From positions 13,003,713 through 13,067,712 of the forward strand of contig CM034395.1 of the NCBI GenBank assembly GCA_019925095.2: 64,000 nt of DNA, read 5' to 3'. The notes beneath the pieces were generated by a model. That model ran no database searches, was not told where the DNA came from, and saw nothing but the letters and a program-made list of their open reading frames with translations. Each line of letters opens with the position of its first letter. Position 1 is the first letter of the stretch. This document shows, piece after piece, positions 25,601 to 36,899 of this stretch. This DNA comes from Dendrolimus kikuchii (lineage: Eukaryota > Arthropoda > Insecta > Lepidoptera > Lasiocampidae). Made by a program: the position numbers and the translations under genes.

Positions 25601-26695
25601 AAGTCGTACTAGCTTATCCTTCTTGATTAACATTTACTAATTGTATTTAGATAAAACAATGCCACCTAATACACTTAGGTACCATTTGCATAATCCATGA
25701 ATTTACCTACGTTTTTTTAGTAAATATAGTGATATCCATTATATTTTCTTTAATTCAATGAATCCACACAAAAGAAAACTGAATACAAAGTTAAGAAAGA
25801 CATGTTAGTTATATATTTGTCCTTATTATGATTCGTTCCATCAAATGACAACTAAAATATTCATTTAATACATACAAGTTTAGTTTATTTTTCTCCTTTA
25901 AGTTTGATATAGAATTCTCGATTAATATCAACACGTGGTTCTAGCGATAACTTAATTAATTTAATTTAGTAGTAATTTTAAATAGTTATATATATTATGT
26001 TCTTATAAGTCACATGTAAGTCAAAATATGATATTATTATGATACCATACCCAAAACTCGTGCTAGCCGGCAATACCTTCAATAAAAAAAAAAATAATAT
26101 GAGCTGAATCATAAAGAACAAATAATCCAAGAAACAGTTAAATAATTATTACTGGATTTACTAACAGCTTGACGCAGCGAAACCAGTCTTTGTGTCGAGT
26201 AGCCTCAAGTAACTGCAACTTCAATCCCATTATGCGCATAGATCTAGGTATCTATATCTTGTTACTTGCAAGCTATTAGCTTGTTGTAGGAGAGTATTCA
26301 ATCCTAAGTGTATTCACTTTGTTAAAGATATAAAATATGAATATATAATACTCGTACATGCGCATATTAGAATAGAAAGTAGGGTTATTAGAATATTATA
26401 TATGATGTAAAATGTGTTAGTGCCTAGAATAACATAATTGTAAGACTTATGACTCGTTCTGCAACATTGCTTACTTTAATGACCAGACGCTACGGAAAAA
26501 ATAGTTCGATTCATCTACTCTCAGTCATAACGTATATAATAATCTGTGATCATAATTGGCATAGTTGCAATATAGATAAAAAACATTTCATCTTCAGACT
26601 TGATATGAAGATCTCAAGTAAATAAAAACTTAGTTTTTTTTACTTTCTATATTTCTCAGGACACATCTTAAAAAAGGAACCATAGACAAAGCTAT
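22680..26695. other. Non-coding DNA, no gene recognised; one Helitron-like copy inside
   Basis: AT-rich except for a patch at 23315-23460 (ACTCGGCGATCGATAC, GGCATGGCGCGCGCGC) with short open frames that I do not recognise. The Helitron-like family 2 copy at 25221-25408 is listed separately. Confidence 0.35.
25221..25408 (-). mobile_element. Helitron-like repeat family 2, copy 2
   Basis: On the minus strand it ends CGCGGGTGAAACCGCCCGGG, CCGCTAG followed by T. It begins at ACTAATATTATAAAGGGGTA and is close to the copy at 12456-12665. Confidence 0.65.
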
Positions 26696-26996
26696 AATAA
26701 TAATAATAACAGCCCATAACTGTCCCGCTGCTGGGCTCGGGCCTCCCACTGTAGGGGAACGGACAGTATACCCGCCACGCTTGTCCAAGGCGGCTTGGTA
26801 GGTTTGACACATCTGTTATCACGATGTGCAGGTTACATCACGATGTTTTCCTTCACCGTTGTTAGCACGTGGTAATTATAACAACAAAATGCAAATGAGG
26901 TCAGAAAACTACCTAAGTGGTGCATGCGTTCCAGGATCGAAGCCGCGCCCTTTGAGTTAAGGACGCGTGCGCTAGCCAATACGCTACCACGACTTC
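26696..26996 (-). repeat. tRNA-derived SINE, near-complete copy
   Basis: On the minus strand: GTCGTGGTAGCGTATTGGCT, GGCTTCGATCCTGGAACGC (B box slightly damaged), ACCACGTGCTAACAACGGTG, and a 3' end GGGACAGTTATGGGCTGTTA with an (ATT)n tail at 26696-26710. It is the same family as 7890-8187. Confidence 0.8.
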
Positions 26997-27421
26997 CACC
27001 ACCAGACAGAGCTACTAACGTACCAACTACAATGTAGACCAAAAACTTATGATATAACATTGCGACTCCAACACGAAAAAAACCTTTCATTGGTCAGTGG
27101 TCAGTCGCCATGAACATCTGTAACACTAAGGGAGACATTAAATACCTGTTTAAGAGTTTGTCTTTTGAATGACCCCATATTGTACCGTTCTGGGAAAATC
27201 TGGATAGGGAATTCGTTCCACATTTTGCACACGTATGCCATGAAGGCGCGCGTGCTATGTTTAGTGGATGACTTCTAAGTATAAAGAAAGAGTGGATGAA
27301 CCTCTAAACTTGTATGAGCAATGCGATAGTAGAACGGAAGGAAGTAGAATGTAGTAATAGAATAGACATAGGACCAAATCAAATAATTAATAAGAACACT
27401 CCCCGCTGTACATACTCATTA

Positions 27422-27702
27422 CAGTAAGACACACTTTTTTGTTTAAGGCGGGGGAAGTGCTATTTATGCACAATACCGGGTCCTTTGCAAGGGATTAGAC
27501 CATAGTTCATCATGGAGGCTTTTCCCTTAATTTAAGGGGCAATCCAAACAGTAATCAACCGGCTTGTGTGGAGACTCCGAGAAGTTGCACGGGCAACAAC
27601 CACTACCCACTAAAACCACCCTCATCCCATGTGCCCCGCGCTTTTTATGTAGGAAAGGCTGAGACTTAGAACGTAGTTACGCCCAGTCCAGTAAGACACA
27701 CT
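27422..27702 (-). mobile_element. Short A-tailed retroposon with 14-bp target duplication, copy 3
   Basis: CAGTAAGACACACT occurs at 27422-27435 and 27689-27702. The 253-bp insert lies in minus orientation and starts at GACTGGGCGTAACTACGTTC. It runs through CACACAAGCCGGTTGATTAC and TAATCCCTTGCAAAGGACCC to an A-rich end. Confidence 0.88.
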
Positions 27703-28114
27703 ACGCTAACTTTTCACAACAATACTTTTATCTAAGCTTTTTTTTAAATTACACGGGTAGACGAATAGTGAATCAGCTATGTTTTTTATAGAACAATAAT
27801 ATTATGTTGGGTCTATGGATAAACGATCACTTCGTAAAAATCGTTTGCTTGGAGGTTCCCTTTTTCCGAGAAGCTAAACAAACAAACAACACTCGTGAAC
27901 TGCCAATAACTATATTAAAACTGAATTCAAGAAAATACACCAGAATTTTTGCTGATTCTCGTTTGAATTGCAAATATTGGGTGGCATTCATTTCCGAAAC
28001 GTTCATCTATCTTTTTATTATTGATTTGATTTAAATATTTCATTCAATAAAACTGCTTCTAATTCAATTTGGTGATGAATGATTTATTGTTTTTATATAA
28101 TGTACCTCGTGTAA

Positions 28115-28260
28115 GACGTGGTGGCAGATTGATTAAGAGATCCGCGTCTCATTTTAATGAAGTGGGTTGGAATCATGCCAAAGGGCATGCATTGAGTAGG
28201 TAGATTTTTGGGCTAACGTGCATGTTGTTACAATTACCATATGTCGAAGATTAGATACAT
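28115..28260 (+). repeat. SINE-like fragment with tRNA-related head
   Basis: GTGGTGGCAGATTGATTAAG and GGGTTGGAATCATG resemble degraded A and B boxes. The following body ATGTTGTTACAATTACCATA matches the SINE body seen elsewhere. Confidence 0.5.
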
Positions 28261-28524
28261 AGGTAACACTTTATTGTTCGCCAAAATAACAAACATACAT
28301 ACCAAACTTCAGTTACAATATTTTTAGGCAAACTAATAGGCGGCCTTACCGCTTGAAGCGCTCTTTTTAGGCAAACTAACTTATAGGATATTCTTAGTTA
28401 ATCTGGTGATGTAGGTGGTTCATAAATTCTGATGTTTTTGAAATCCATACCACATTTATAATATAAATACATACATACACATGAAAGATACTTTTACTCG
28501 ATAAATAGTTATATATTATATAGG

Positions 28525-28704
28525 GTGGCGCGCGCCGCCGCCGCTGCTTCAGCGGCCTCCGCTACGGTGCCCGCGCCTGTGGTGCCGGCCCCCAGGCAAC
28601 GGGCGGCGCCCGCGGCCGCGACACCGGTCGTCGCGGCGCCCGTCGTCCGCGCTCGCGTCACGCACGTCGCGCCGCCGCTGGCGCCCGTGGCCCCCCCCCC
28701 ATAA
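28525..28704 (+). other. GC-rich Ala/Pro/Val open frame (59 codons), isolated; possible exon or captured coding piece
   Basis: About 175 bases of extreme GC content stand alone in AT-rich DNA. In frame from 28525 the plus strand reads ARAAAAASAASATVPAPVVP, APRQRAAP and VVAAPVVRARVTHVAPPLAP, then TAA at 28702. Third positions are almost all G or C. A possible acceptor (TTATATAG) precedes it; no good donor follows. Ala/Val/Pro repeats of this kind occur in insect cuticle proteins and transcriptional regulators, but nothing is specific. A non-coding GC insertion cannot be excluded, and the minus strand is also open (Gly/Ala/Thr). Confidence 0.3.
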
Positions 28705-28849
28705 TTTATACACCTACCTACCTTATACAATAGTGGCGTGAAGTTATGTATGTATGTATGTGTATGTATAATACAAATAACTTAATTTAGATTATGAAAG
28801 ATACTATGACGAAATCTAGAAATTGAGATTATTTGTATCCATATTTTTT

Positions 28850-29545
28850 TTCAACTAAAAACAAAACCGACTTCAAAAAACAAAAAATAAATATTTAACC
28901 GAATTCTTTCTACATCTTGAAATCGGTGCCAAGTACAACATAAAAAACAACATAAACATTGTAAAATATAGTCATTTTCACGTTTTATTTCGCACCCGCT
29001 TCAAGATGCTGTAGAAAGAAGTCGGATAATTATTTATTTTTAGCTTTTTAGTTTGAAGTCACTTTTGTATTTAACCGACTTCAAAAAGGAGGAAGTTTGT
29101 ATCGCCTATATGTTTTTTGTATATTCTTTACTCTATTTCTCCGTCAATTGTGAACCATTTTTTTTTCTATTAATTGAAAGGTTATTCTCCCGAATTGGTC
29201 CCATTGTTACCTCGCCAGGATTAGATGAGTGGATTCCAAGAGATTAGAGAAACCCACGAAAATTGATACAGACTTCTTCATAACACAATATCTCCGTCAA
29301 TTCTAAACCGATTTTCAAATTTATTTTTCTTTACTCGTAAGTCTATACTCTCAAGGTGGTTCCATTGTCACCATGTCAGGATCTGATCTGAAATTTTTCT
29401 TTTAATCGAAAAACTTATACCCTTTCGATTAAAAAATAATTGAAAATCGGTCCCGAATTGGCAGCGATATCGAGTAACGAACATATAAAAAAAAACATGA
29501 GACGAATTGAGAATCCCATCCTTTTTAAACTCGGTTAAAAATCCG
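28850..29545. repeat. Dispersed repeat, 'GACTTC...CTCCGTCAATTGT' family, copy 2
   Basis: It shares AACAAAACCGACTTCAAAAA, CTTGAAATCGGTGCCAAGTA, TTTCTCCGTCAATTGTGAAC and GATGAGTGGATTCCAAGAGA with the copies at 2838-3545 and 34255-35032. Confidence 0.65.
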
Positions 29546-29697
29546 CTATCCACTATGAACAAACGTTGTGTATTCATTTCTTAGAAATGAAAAGGCCTGG
29601 CCTAGGCAGTTGGACATTTCAGGACTTATATTGTTCATCTATTTCTCCTAGAGGAATATAAGGAATACCTTATAATATAATAAGGAATACCTTTCTC

Positions 29698-29743
29698 CTA
29701 GGTATACTAATATACCTAGAGGAAGGTATATTAGTATACCTAG
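29698..29743. repeat. Perfect inverted repeat, 19-bp arms, 8-base loop
   Basis: CTAGGTATACTAATATACC is followed by TAGAGGAA and the exact reverse complement. Each arm is itself nearly palindromic. Related pieces (AGGAATACCTT) repeat just upstream at 29660-29695. Confidence 0.9.
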
Positions 29744-30251
29744 TTTACAGAACATACTTTAGAAGTGGTATCACGATAGGTTGGCGCTTATGTTTGCCAC
29801 AACAATATACAAGATAATTACTTGTGCAAGTCAAGTTTAAACTAATCAAGGCACTGCCCGGAGGCTTCTGCTTCACCTTTAAAATTTAATGTTCATTTAC
29901 ACAGAGTTTAATTTATTAAAGATCCGACGTTGGAACAAGTTGGCGAAGACAAATTAATATAGTATATAATATGTAGAATAAAAATTAATTTCTAGTTTAT
30001 TGTTTAAAATAACTTTCTGAAACTATTACTGTTTTAAAAGTGTACATACAATGTTTTAATTAGACACTAAAGAGAAATTAACACACGTTCCAGTTATCCA
30101 TCATCATCCTAGTTTTAACCTTCGGTTGTTTCAAGGGCATTTGCGTTAAGCTTTTATATTTCATTTCTCTGCTAAACAGGGTTTTCGACATCCTTCATGT
30201 TGATATTACTGTCAGAACATCAAATTCATAATTTATACACCTACCTACCTT

Positions 30252-31430
30252 AAGTGAATCAAAAAGTTCTTAGAAGTGCATATATATAAAACCTTTTTGG
30301 AAGAAGTTCGATAGACAAATTAAAGAGTGTCATCAATCACACAATATTTATTCCAACTGTCACTTGTTTTTGTCAGTTCATTCGCACGTAGTAAATTGTT
30401 TTGTGCAACGAGTTGTTATAAACGCAAAATTATGGATAAAAGTGAGTTACATGCGGTAATAAAATATCTCAGCTTGATAAAAATGTCTACGAAAGAATTT
30501 TTTTCGGATGTTCAACAGATATTAGGGGATGATGCTGTACCTTATTCTACGGTTGGCTACTGGGTGGCTGGATTTATAAGAGGTAGATCAAACTGTAAAG
30601 ATGATCCGCGTTCTGGGCGGTCTTCAACCTCTGTTACGAAAAAAAATGTCAAAAAGTTTGAAAATCTGGTTTTGAAAGACAGAAGAATGAGTATAAAACC
30701 TATAATTGAAATTCTAAAGATATTTTATTAAACCATTTTAATTGATTCACTGGGGTTAAAAAAAGTGTCAGCAAGATGGGTGCCATTAATGTTAACCGAC
30801 GAAAATAAAAAGTGATGTTTGGAAATTTCTAAACGTAATCTCGAAATGTTCCAGCGTGATTCGGATAATTTTTGCCATCGCCTTGTCACCATGGATGAAT
30901 CGTGGGTCCACCATTTCGGTCCTGAAACTAATAGACAAAGCATGTCTTGGAAACTACTATCCTCTCCATCCATTAAGAAATTTCGAGTTGCTCCTACCGC
31001 TGGCAAAGTTATGGTTCTTCAGTGTTTTGGGTTAGTGGAAGAATACTTTTTATTGATTACATACCAAAAGGCCAGACGATTACTCATCGATCGGAACTTC
31101 GCTCAACACGATTCGCTGTGCTAGCGTCAAACTCCTTGACCACCTACCATATTCTCCGGACTTAGCCCCAATTAATTTTTACTTATTCCCAAAATTAAAA
31201 GAGAAAAATCGTGGAATTAAATTTCACGATAATGACGCGATTATGGATACCGCAAAGGAGTTTTTCGAGATTCAAGAAATTTTTTTTTTTCGTAAGAAAT
31301 AAGGAATTTAGAAAAGAGTTGTTCTAAATGCATTACATTGGAGGGAGATTATGTAGAAAAATATAATATTATTCTTTAAATTTTTGCATTTTCAATATTA
31401 ATTCCAAGAATTTTTTAATTCACCCTCGTA
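30252..31430 (+). mobile_element. Second mariner element, decayed
   Basis: The ends AAGTGAATCAAAAAGTTCTT (left, shortened) and CGAGGGTGAATTAAAAAATT (right, reversed) are inverted repeats of mariner type; a TA follows the right end. The interior is a transposase pseudogene of a different subfamily from the element at 5978. Confidence 0.85.
30432..31320 (+). pseudogene. Mariner transposase pseudogene with deletion of the second catalytic Asp
   Basis: It starts at ATG 30432 (MDKSELHAVIKYLSLIKMST) and has the DNA-binding region (DDPRSGRSSTSVTKKN), LGLKKVSARWVP and the first catalytic site VTMDESWVHHFGPE. It is broken by TAA at 30729 and TGA at 30813. After IPKGQ-like sequence at about 31060 the frame is lost and the QDNAPxH region is gone. 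It resumes as YSPDLAPINFYLFPKLK, where the third catalytic Asp is replaced by Asn. The protein is dead. Confidence 0.88.
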
Positions 31431-31507
31431 AGATATCTTAGTATACATCTAATATAAAAATGAAGTCTACTTCCTGCTTAATATACCTACACGCCTACCT
31501 AACATGT

Positions 31508-31607
31508 ACTTTTTTTTATTAGCGAGGGAAATCCGATTGAGAACGTTTAGCCGCGCCTGGGGGAAAATTGCGGCCGGTGTATGTCATTCCCCAGATCGGG
31601 TTGGCAC
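31508..31607 (-). repeat. Older LINE 3' end, minus orientation, split by a younger insertion
   Basis: A T run and GCGAGGGAAATCCGATTGAG mirror the 3' end of the adjacent plus-strand copy (ACGGATTTCCCCTGGCC and A run). The element continues after the insertion at 31911 to about 32090, where minus-strand GGCTTTATCCCGGACCGTG and RRRKKHRGALS-like coding appear. Confidence 0.65.
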
Positions 31608-31927
31608 TAGTAACCTCACGTATGGAAGAGGCCCAGTGAGGGGGGCCCACGCCTGCCAGGGCACTGCGGAGTCGGGCAGCCCATTTCCCGTAGCCCTGGC
31701 ATAAGGCGCAGGACGGAACACCCAGGGGTTTTAGTGGGTATCCCTAACTGGGGAGCAATAGCGTGGCACCGGTTCTGACCGGGCACGCTAGTGCCACCCC
31801 CGATCTGGCGAATCCCACACACTCACACAGGTCGCGAACATCCCCGCAGGCTTCTGTGCCTGTCGCGGCTTAGTCCTCAAACGGATTTCCCCTGGCCAAA
31901 AAAAAAAATATAGTAACCTCACGTATG
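31608..31927 (+). mobile_element. 5'-truncated LINE 3' end with 17-bp target duplication, nested in an older copy
   Basis: TAGTAACCTCACGTATG occurs at 31608-31624 and 31911-31927. The 286-bp insert runs from GAAGAGGCCCAGTGAGGGG to GGATTTCCCCTGGCC and an A tail. Related 3' ends lie at 61200-61340 and 62560-62835. Confidence 0.88.
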
Positions 31928-32119
31928 ATGAAGTGCTATTGTCGCGTCACGGTCCGGGATAAAGCCCCTCGGTGTTTCTTCCTTCGCCTTATATCAGGCC
32001 TCGCCGCTCCGCTGGCCATGGCAGGCGGTAGCCCAACGGTCTCACCCACTGCTGGGAACTTCACACAAGCAACAAGCAGTAGGAAGAAACTTTCCAGCAA
32101 TACGACTAGCTAAGAATTT

Positions 32120-33440
32120 TTAATAAAAATTTTATGTTCGTATTTTTGATTTGGAGTAGAGTGAATAGGCTAACGCCCAACTTGACTGTAAGAGATTTGT
32201 TGGCGCGGGTGGGAAGCGGGAATAAAGAGATGGAAAGCACTTACAGGATAAGGTCGCCGCACCAGACACGCTACGAACGATGCGGGTTTCGTAGCGGCAG
32301 GTACTTCTTCCTCGTGATCTTTCCTTCTCGTCTTGCAGTTCCTTCAATAATTGGACCAGCTAGAACGATACAGCGGGTATGTTCCAACATGCGGGTTGAT
32401 GTAAGCGGGTGTAAAATTCGGCACAACACTCAAAACGCGGCGAGGTTTATGCGGAAGCAGCGGTGCGTTCAACGGTCGAAGTAAACTATATCACATTACA
32501 TAGTGACAGATGCGGCGAAAGAAAAAAAGGATACAAAGAGACGGTGACCAAATAGGTCGGCGTTAACAAGATTCCTATCGCCTACGGACAGTTGCAACAC
32601 CAATGGTGTTACCAACGTGCTGCCGGCCATAAATAATTTTAATGATATTTCTAAAAAAGTGTGGCGAAACAAACCTGTTCGCCTATTGCCTGGCAGGCAA
32701 GATTGAATGTTTTATTATTGACCACTGTGATGTCACATTAGAGACACAAAGAAAATTTGTCACGAAAACGTACAGAATTTAATCCATTTAAATCCGAATA
32801 TATATTTTATAATGATACGTTCGGCTATGTAAATATTATATACAAAATTACATACTTGGAAAATGAACGGGTTGTTTATTATTGCAATGACCCGTCAAAA
32901 GCATACCGTACTGCTCATGGAAAACCAGCGCTACGAGCATATTCCAAACTATAACAAAATCAGTATTTCTTTCTTGGCACTATTTCTTCACCGGTTATTG
33001 GCTATGCCCCGTAAAATTATACATGTTCTTATTGGGCTAGTAACATATAAAAGAGAATGATTAACTTTTCCTGTTATTATGTATTTATTATTCCTTATTT
33101 TTCTTCAGAAGTATATACGTATAAGTTGAGAGAATGAACAGTACGTTTTCTAAGAAAATGTGCCAGTCGAGAGTATCGCACTCGTTTATCATCCAAAAAC
33201 GAAAGGAGGAGGTCCATTAATAAATCTGTTTTCTTAGCAAAAGTTAAGGGCATCGCAGAGACATTTATTCTTTTGACAATGCTCTATTGTTGTCATTCAC
33301 TCCATGGCTACTTCTTTTCAAGGAATATTACAATTTACTGTTTATATTAGGAATACGTAGATTACAGTTTAAATATTAAAGAAAAGTAATTGAGAGTTTT
33401 TATTACCAAGATTTAAGTAGTATGCAGAAAATAATATTAT
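32120..33440. other. Non-coding DNA, no gene recognised
   Basis: A GC-richer patch at 32150-32480 has open frames up to 116 codons with no recognisable domain; it may be more of the older LINE copy. The remainder is AT-rich. Confidence 0.35.
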
Positions 33441-33446
33441 TACTTT

Positions 33447-33945
33447 CTAGGATATGCCCGCGACTTCGTCCAAGCTTGACTTAAAATTCCCGCGGTATTC
33501 CCGAGACACAAAGTACCCCAGCATTTAAAAAATAATATAAGCTATTCCTTATATTGTTAAAAATATTGTAAGGGATTCCCGGGATAAAAAATCACATATA
33601 TTTTACATAAAATTTGTTATTGATCAGTAAAGAAATCACATTGGAATTCGAATAATTTATTGCCATTTTAAATTATTCCCAGAAAAATTCTCACGGTATT
33701 CTCAGGATAAAAAGTAACGCAGACTTCTAAAAATAGAATAGAAGTCTAAAAATTTGCTGTCGATCAGCGCAAAAGGGTACCGAAATCAGCCCCGAAGGTT
33801 TTTACATGAGTTCCGAACAAATAGTCAAACAAACAAACGGACAAGAATTAAAAAAATGCATCGTGTTCTCTGTCGTAAATAGTGTATTCCAGATTTTTTT
33901 AAATAGCTTCAATGTACAGACACTGTATTTTCATAATATTGTAGA
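33447..33945 (-). mobile_element. Helitron-like repeat family 3, copy 3
   Basis: On the minus strand the 3' end is GAAGTCGCGGGCATATCCTAG. Upstream are GGGAATCCCT and GAGAACACGATGCA, as in the other copies. Confidence 0.65.
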
Positions 33946-34254
33946 TTAAAATAATTATAAAATAATCTGTTATATCACAAACTTTTGTAAAAAGGAAATT
34001 AAATTCTAAATACAGCTAAAAATGTAACAAATTACCGATTAAAAATAAGACATTAAAATACAAATTGCCTTGAATCCTAAGTTTTTCAATTTTGATCAAA
34101 ATTGCTTCACTTGTCTGTTAAATAAGGTATCATAAAAGTAAGCGTTCTAATTATGTCGTTTCAAATGGAATAAATAGAACACATAGAATAAACAAAAAAA
34201 GTAATCAAAATGCGTCTGGGTTTGACAGGTCATCGAATCTGAAAAAACAGACAG

Positions 34255-35032
34255 ATTTTTCGAACAATATTTTGTTTTTAACAAAAGCAAAGCCGACTTC
34301 ACACTAAAAACCAAAAAATATATTTTATCGACTTCTTTCCACAACGTCTTGAAATCGGTGCCAAGTAAAACATAAAAGAACAACAACAAATTTACAAAAT
34401 ATAATAATTGTTATGTTTTACTTAACACCGAATTCAATATGTTTTAGTGTGAATTCGGTTGTATTTTAGTAAAAAAAAATTTTTTTTACTTTTTAGTTGC
34501 GTAAACATTTCAATAACTTTAGAAAATATATATTAATCACCTGTAGAAATTGTACAACTGGCACGCGTATACAAATTTGCAATCTCACTCTTCGGTGTAT
34601 ATGTTCTTCAACAAGAGTTACTCTCGATTTCCTTGTGATCCACAAATCAGATACTAACTTGGTGACTATGGAACCATCTCGGGAGTTAAAAAAAAACAAT
34701 TTGAAAATCGGTCCACAATTGACAGAGAAATTGCGTAACATGCCTACAAAAAAATTAAGCGCCTCTAGAATGTGTTATAATACTACCACGCGTATACAAG
34801 CTATTTTTTGAAAGATGTAGGATGGATGTAGGATCTCGGCATTTTTTAATAAGGGTTACTCTCGATTTCTGGGACACACTTATCAGATCCTGACTTGTTG
34901 ACCATGGAATCGCCTCGGAAGTTTAAACTTAAGAATAATAATAAAAAGTAGCGCCTGTAGAAAATGTAATAGCTACACAAAACAAAACATACAGACGAAT
35001 TGATAACCTCCTCCTTTTTGAAGTCCGTTATA
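34255..35032. repeat. Dispersed repeat, 'GACTTC...CTCCGTCAATTGT' family, copy 3
   Basis: It has AAAGCCGACTTCACACTAAA, CTTGAAATCGGTGCCAAGTA and GAAAATCGGTCCACAATTGA, and ends with CCTCCTCCTTTTTGAAGTCC. The halves are internally inverted, as in the other copies. Confidence 0.6.
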
Positions 35033-35098
35033 TATAGTTCCAGGCCGAAAACGCGCTGAAAGAAAAATTGTGATAAACTATGTGTTTATTACTGTATG

Positions 35099-35398
<300 letters not shown>

Positions 35399-35399
35399 T

Positions 35400-36589
35400 A
35401 TATATATTACATAGTATATTCTAATGTAATTTAGTATAAAAGAAGAATATGTGTATTAAACTTTAAATGGAAATTCAAGACGTAAATAAATTATTTAGTA
35501 TTTTAGTGATTTTTAGTGTTTATTTGTAAATAAGCAGTCTAATATTCATGGTCATTGCTAAGACATACAATGCTAGTGTAGACAGTGTTTTATCCAGGCC
35601 TGGATGAAGACACTTTTTGTGATCTTAGCACAGGTTGTTATAATTACTACGTGTTAATGGTGAAGGGAAATATTGCGAGTAACCAAATATTGTATCTTTT
35701 ATTATCAATATAAGTGTTTTTTGCCAATTTTACGTAATCACGCTATAACAAAGTAAATAATTTGTAGGCACATAATATTTTGATATCTACAGATCCTCAA
35801 TGCGTTGGCTGATTGGGTGGCTTCATAGAGACGCGGTTTTCCTCGGCATCCATCAGGGGGATTAGCATGGGATGGCGCGCTCTGTCGTCGCTCCAACCCT
35901 ATGGGATTAGGAGACCGAGTACGACCTTTGTTGCGTTGCGTTCAATTATTCCGTTAAAACGGAGTGCTCGAGTGAAACTTCGGCCGCTGTGATTCACAAT
36001 TCTCTCTGCAATGTTCTTTAATCAACTTACGTAATGTATTCTGTGCTCTTTTTACGATGTTGCTTTCCGATTTAATAGGATTTTAATAATTCCAATTCAA
36101 ATGATGGTTGAAGTATTCAAAATAAATCTCTCGACATGTTTTCGCTAGCGGAAATTTCAAATTTATATTATCCCGTATTCTGGATATGTACTCTATGGGG
36201 ATTCACTTTTATCGAATGTTAAGCCATAAACGGTTCACTGCTAAGGCCGTAAAGAAGGTTCAAAGAAACGAACTAATAACATCACTCTTTAATTTGTTGC
36301 GTTGTATTACGTTCATGTAAAAGTAACGACGGTATTGGTCCACAAATTTGAAGTTATTCATAAGGCAGTAAAGTGAATTATGTCAGGGTTTGTTCTTATG
36401 AATATAATAAAAATGAGGACATCAGTAAAAAAAAGGACCAAGGCATCCGATATAGGTTGCAAAATTAATAAATAGGTAGAAATGTAAACTTAGTATGAAG
36501 TACCATTGGAGCAAACCAGTCTTGTAGAGAAGAGCACGTCTCGGTAAAGTTTAATGTTACATACAAGGTTGCCAGTAGGGGCTGGTTGA
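35400..36589. other. Non-coding DNA, no gene recognised
   Basis: A SINE-like fragment sits at about 35570-35680. A GC-rich patch at 35800-35960 resembles an old repeat but matches nothing else here. Confidence 0.4.
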
Positions 36590-36844
36590 CAGTGGTGTAG
36601 CGAGGGGGGAGGGGGCGCAAAGGGGCACCAAATGGTCCGCAAAACAAAAAATTGCTGGATATTTTTTATTTTTATTAGAATTGATTTCTGGAAAATATAT
36701 TTTAATTTTAGTGCCAGTGTAATATAATAAATGTTAATTCGTAAATAATATTATATGGTTTTCAAATGGGGGGGGGGGGCGGGGCGTGGGGGGCGCTCAA
36801 AAGGTATTGTGCCCCGGGCGCGAGTTAAGCTCGCTACGCCACTG
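36590..36844. mobile_element. hAT-like MITE, 255 bp
   Basis: It starts CAGTGGTGTAGCGAGG and ends CTCGCTACGCCACTG, so the 15-bp ends are inverted with one mismatch. Ends of the type CAGTGGCGTA are typical of non-autonomous hAT elements. The interior has long G runs (36767-36795). I could not find a clear 8-bp target duplication. Confidence 0.6.
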
Positions 36845-36899
36845 TGAGGAGAGTGGAGGATCGGATGATAGGATGTTCTAAATAAGGTTTAGATGTGAA

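Noticed and set aside
30728..31006. 92-codon minus-strand frame
   Set aside because: Shadow of the mariner transposase on the other strand.
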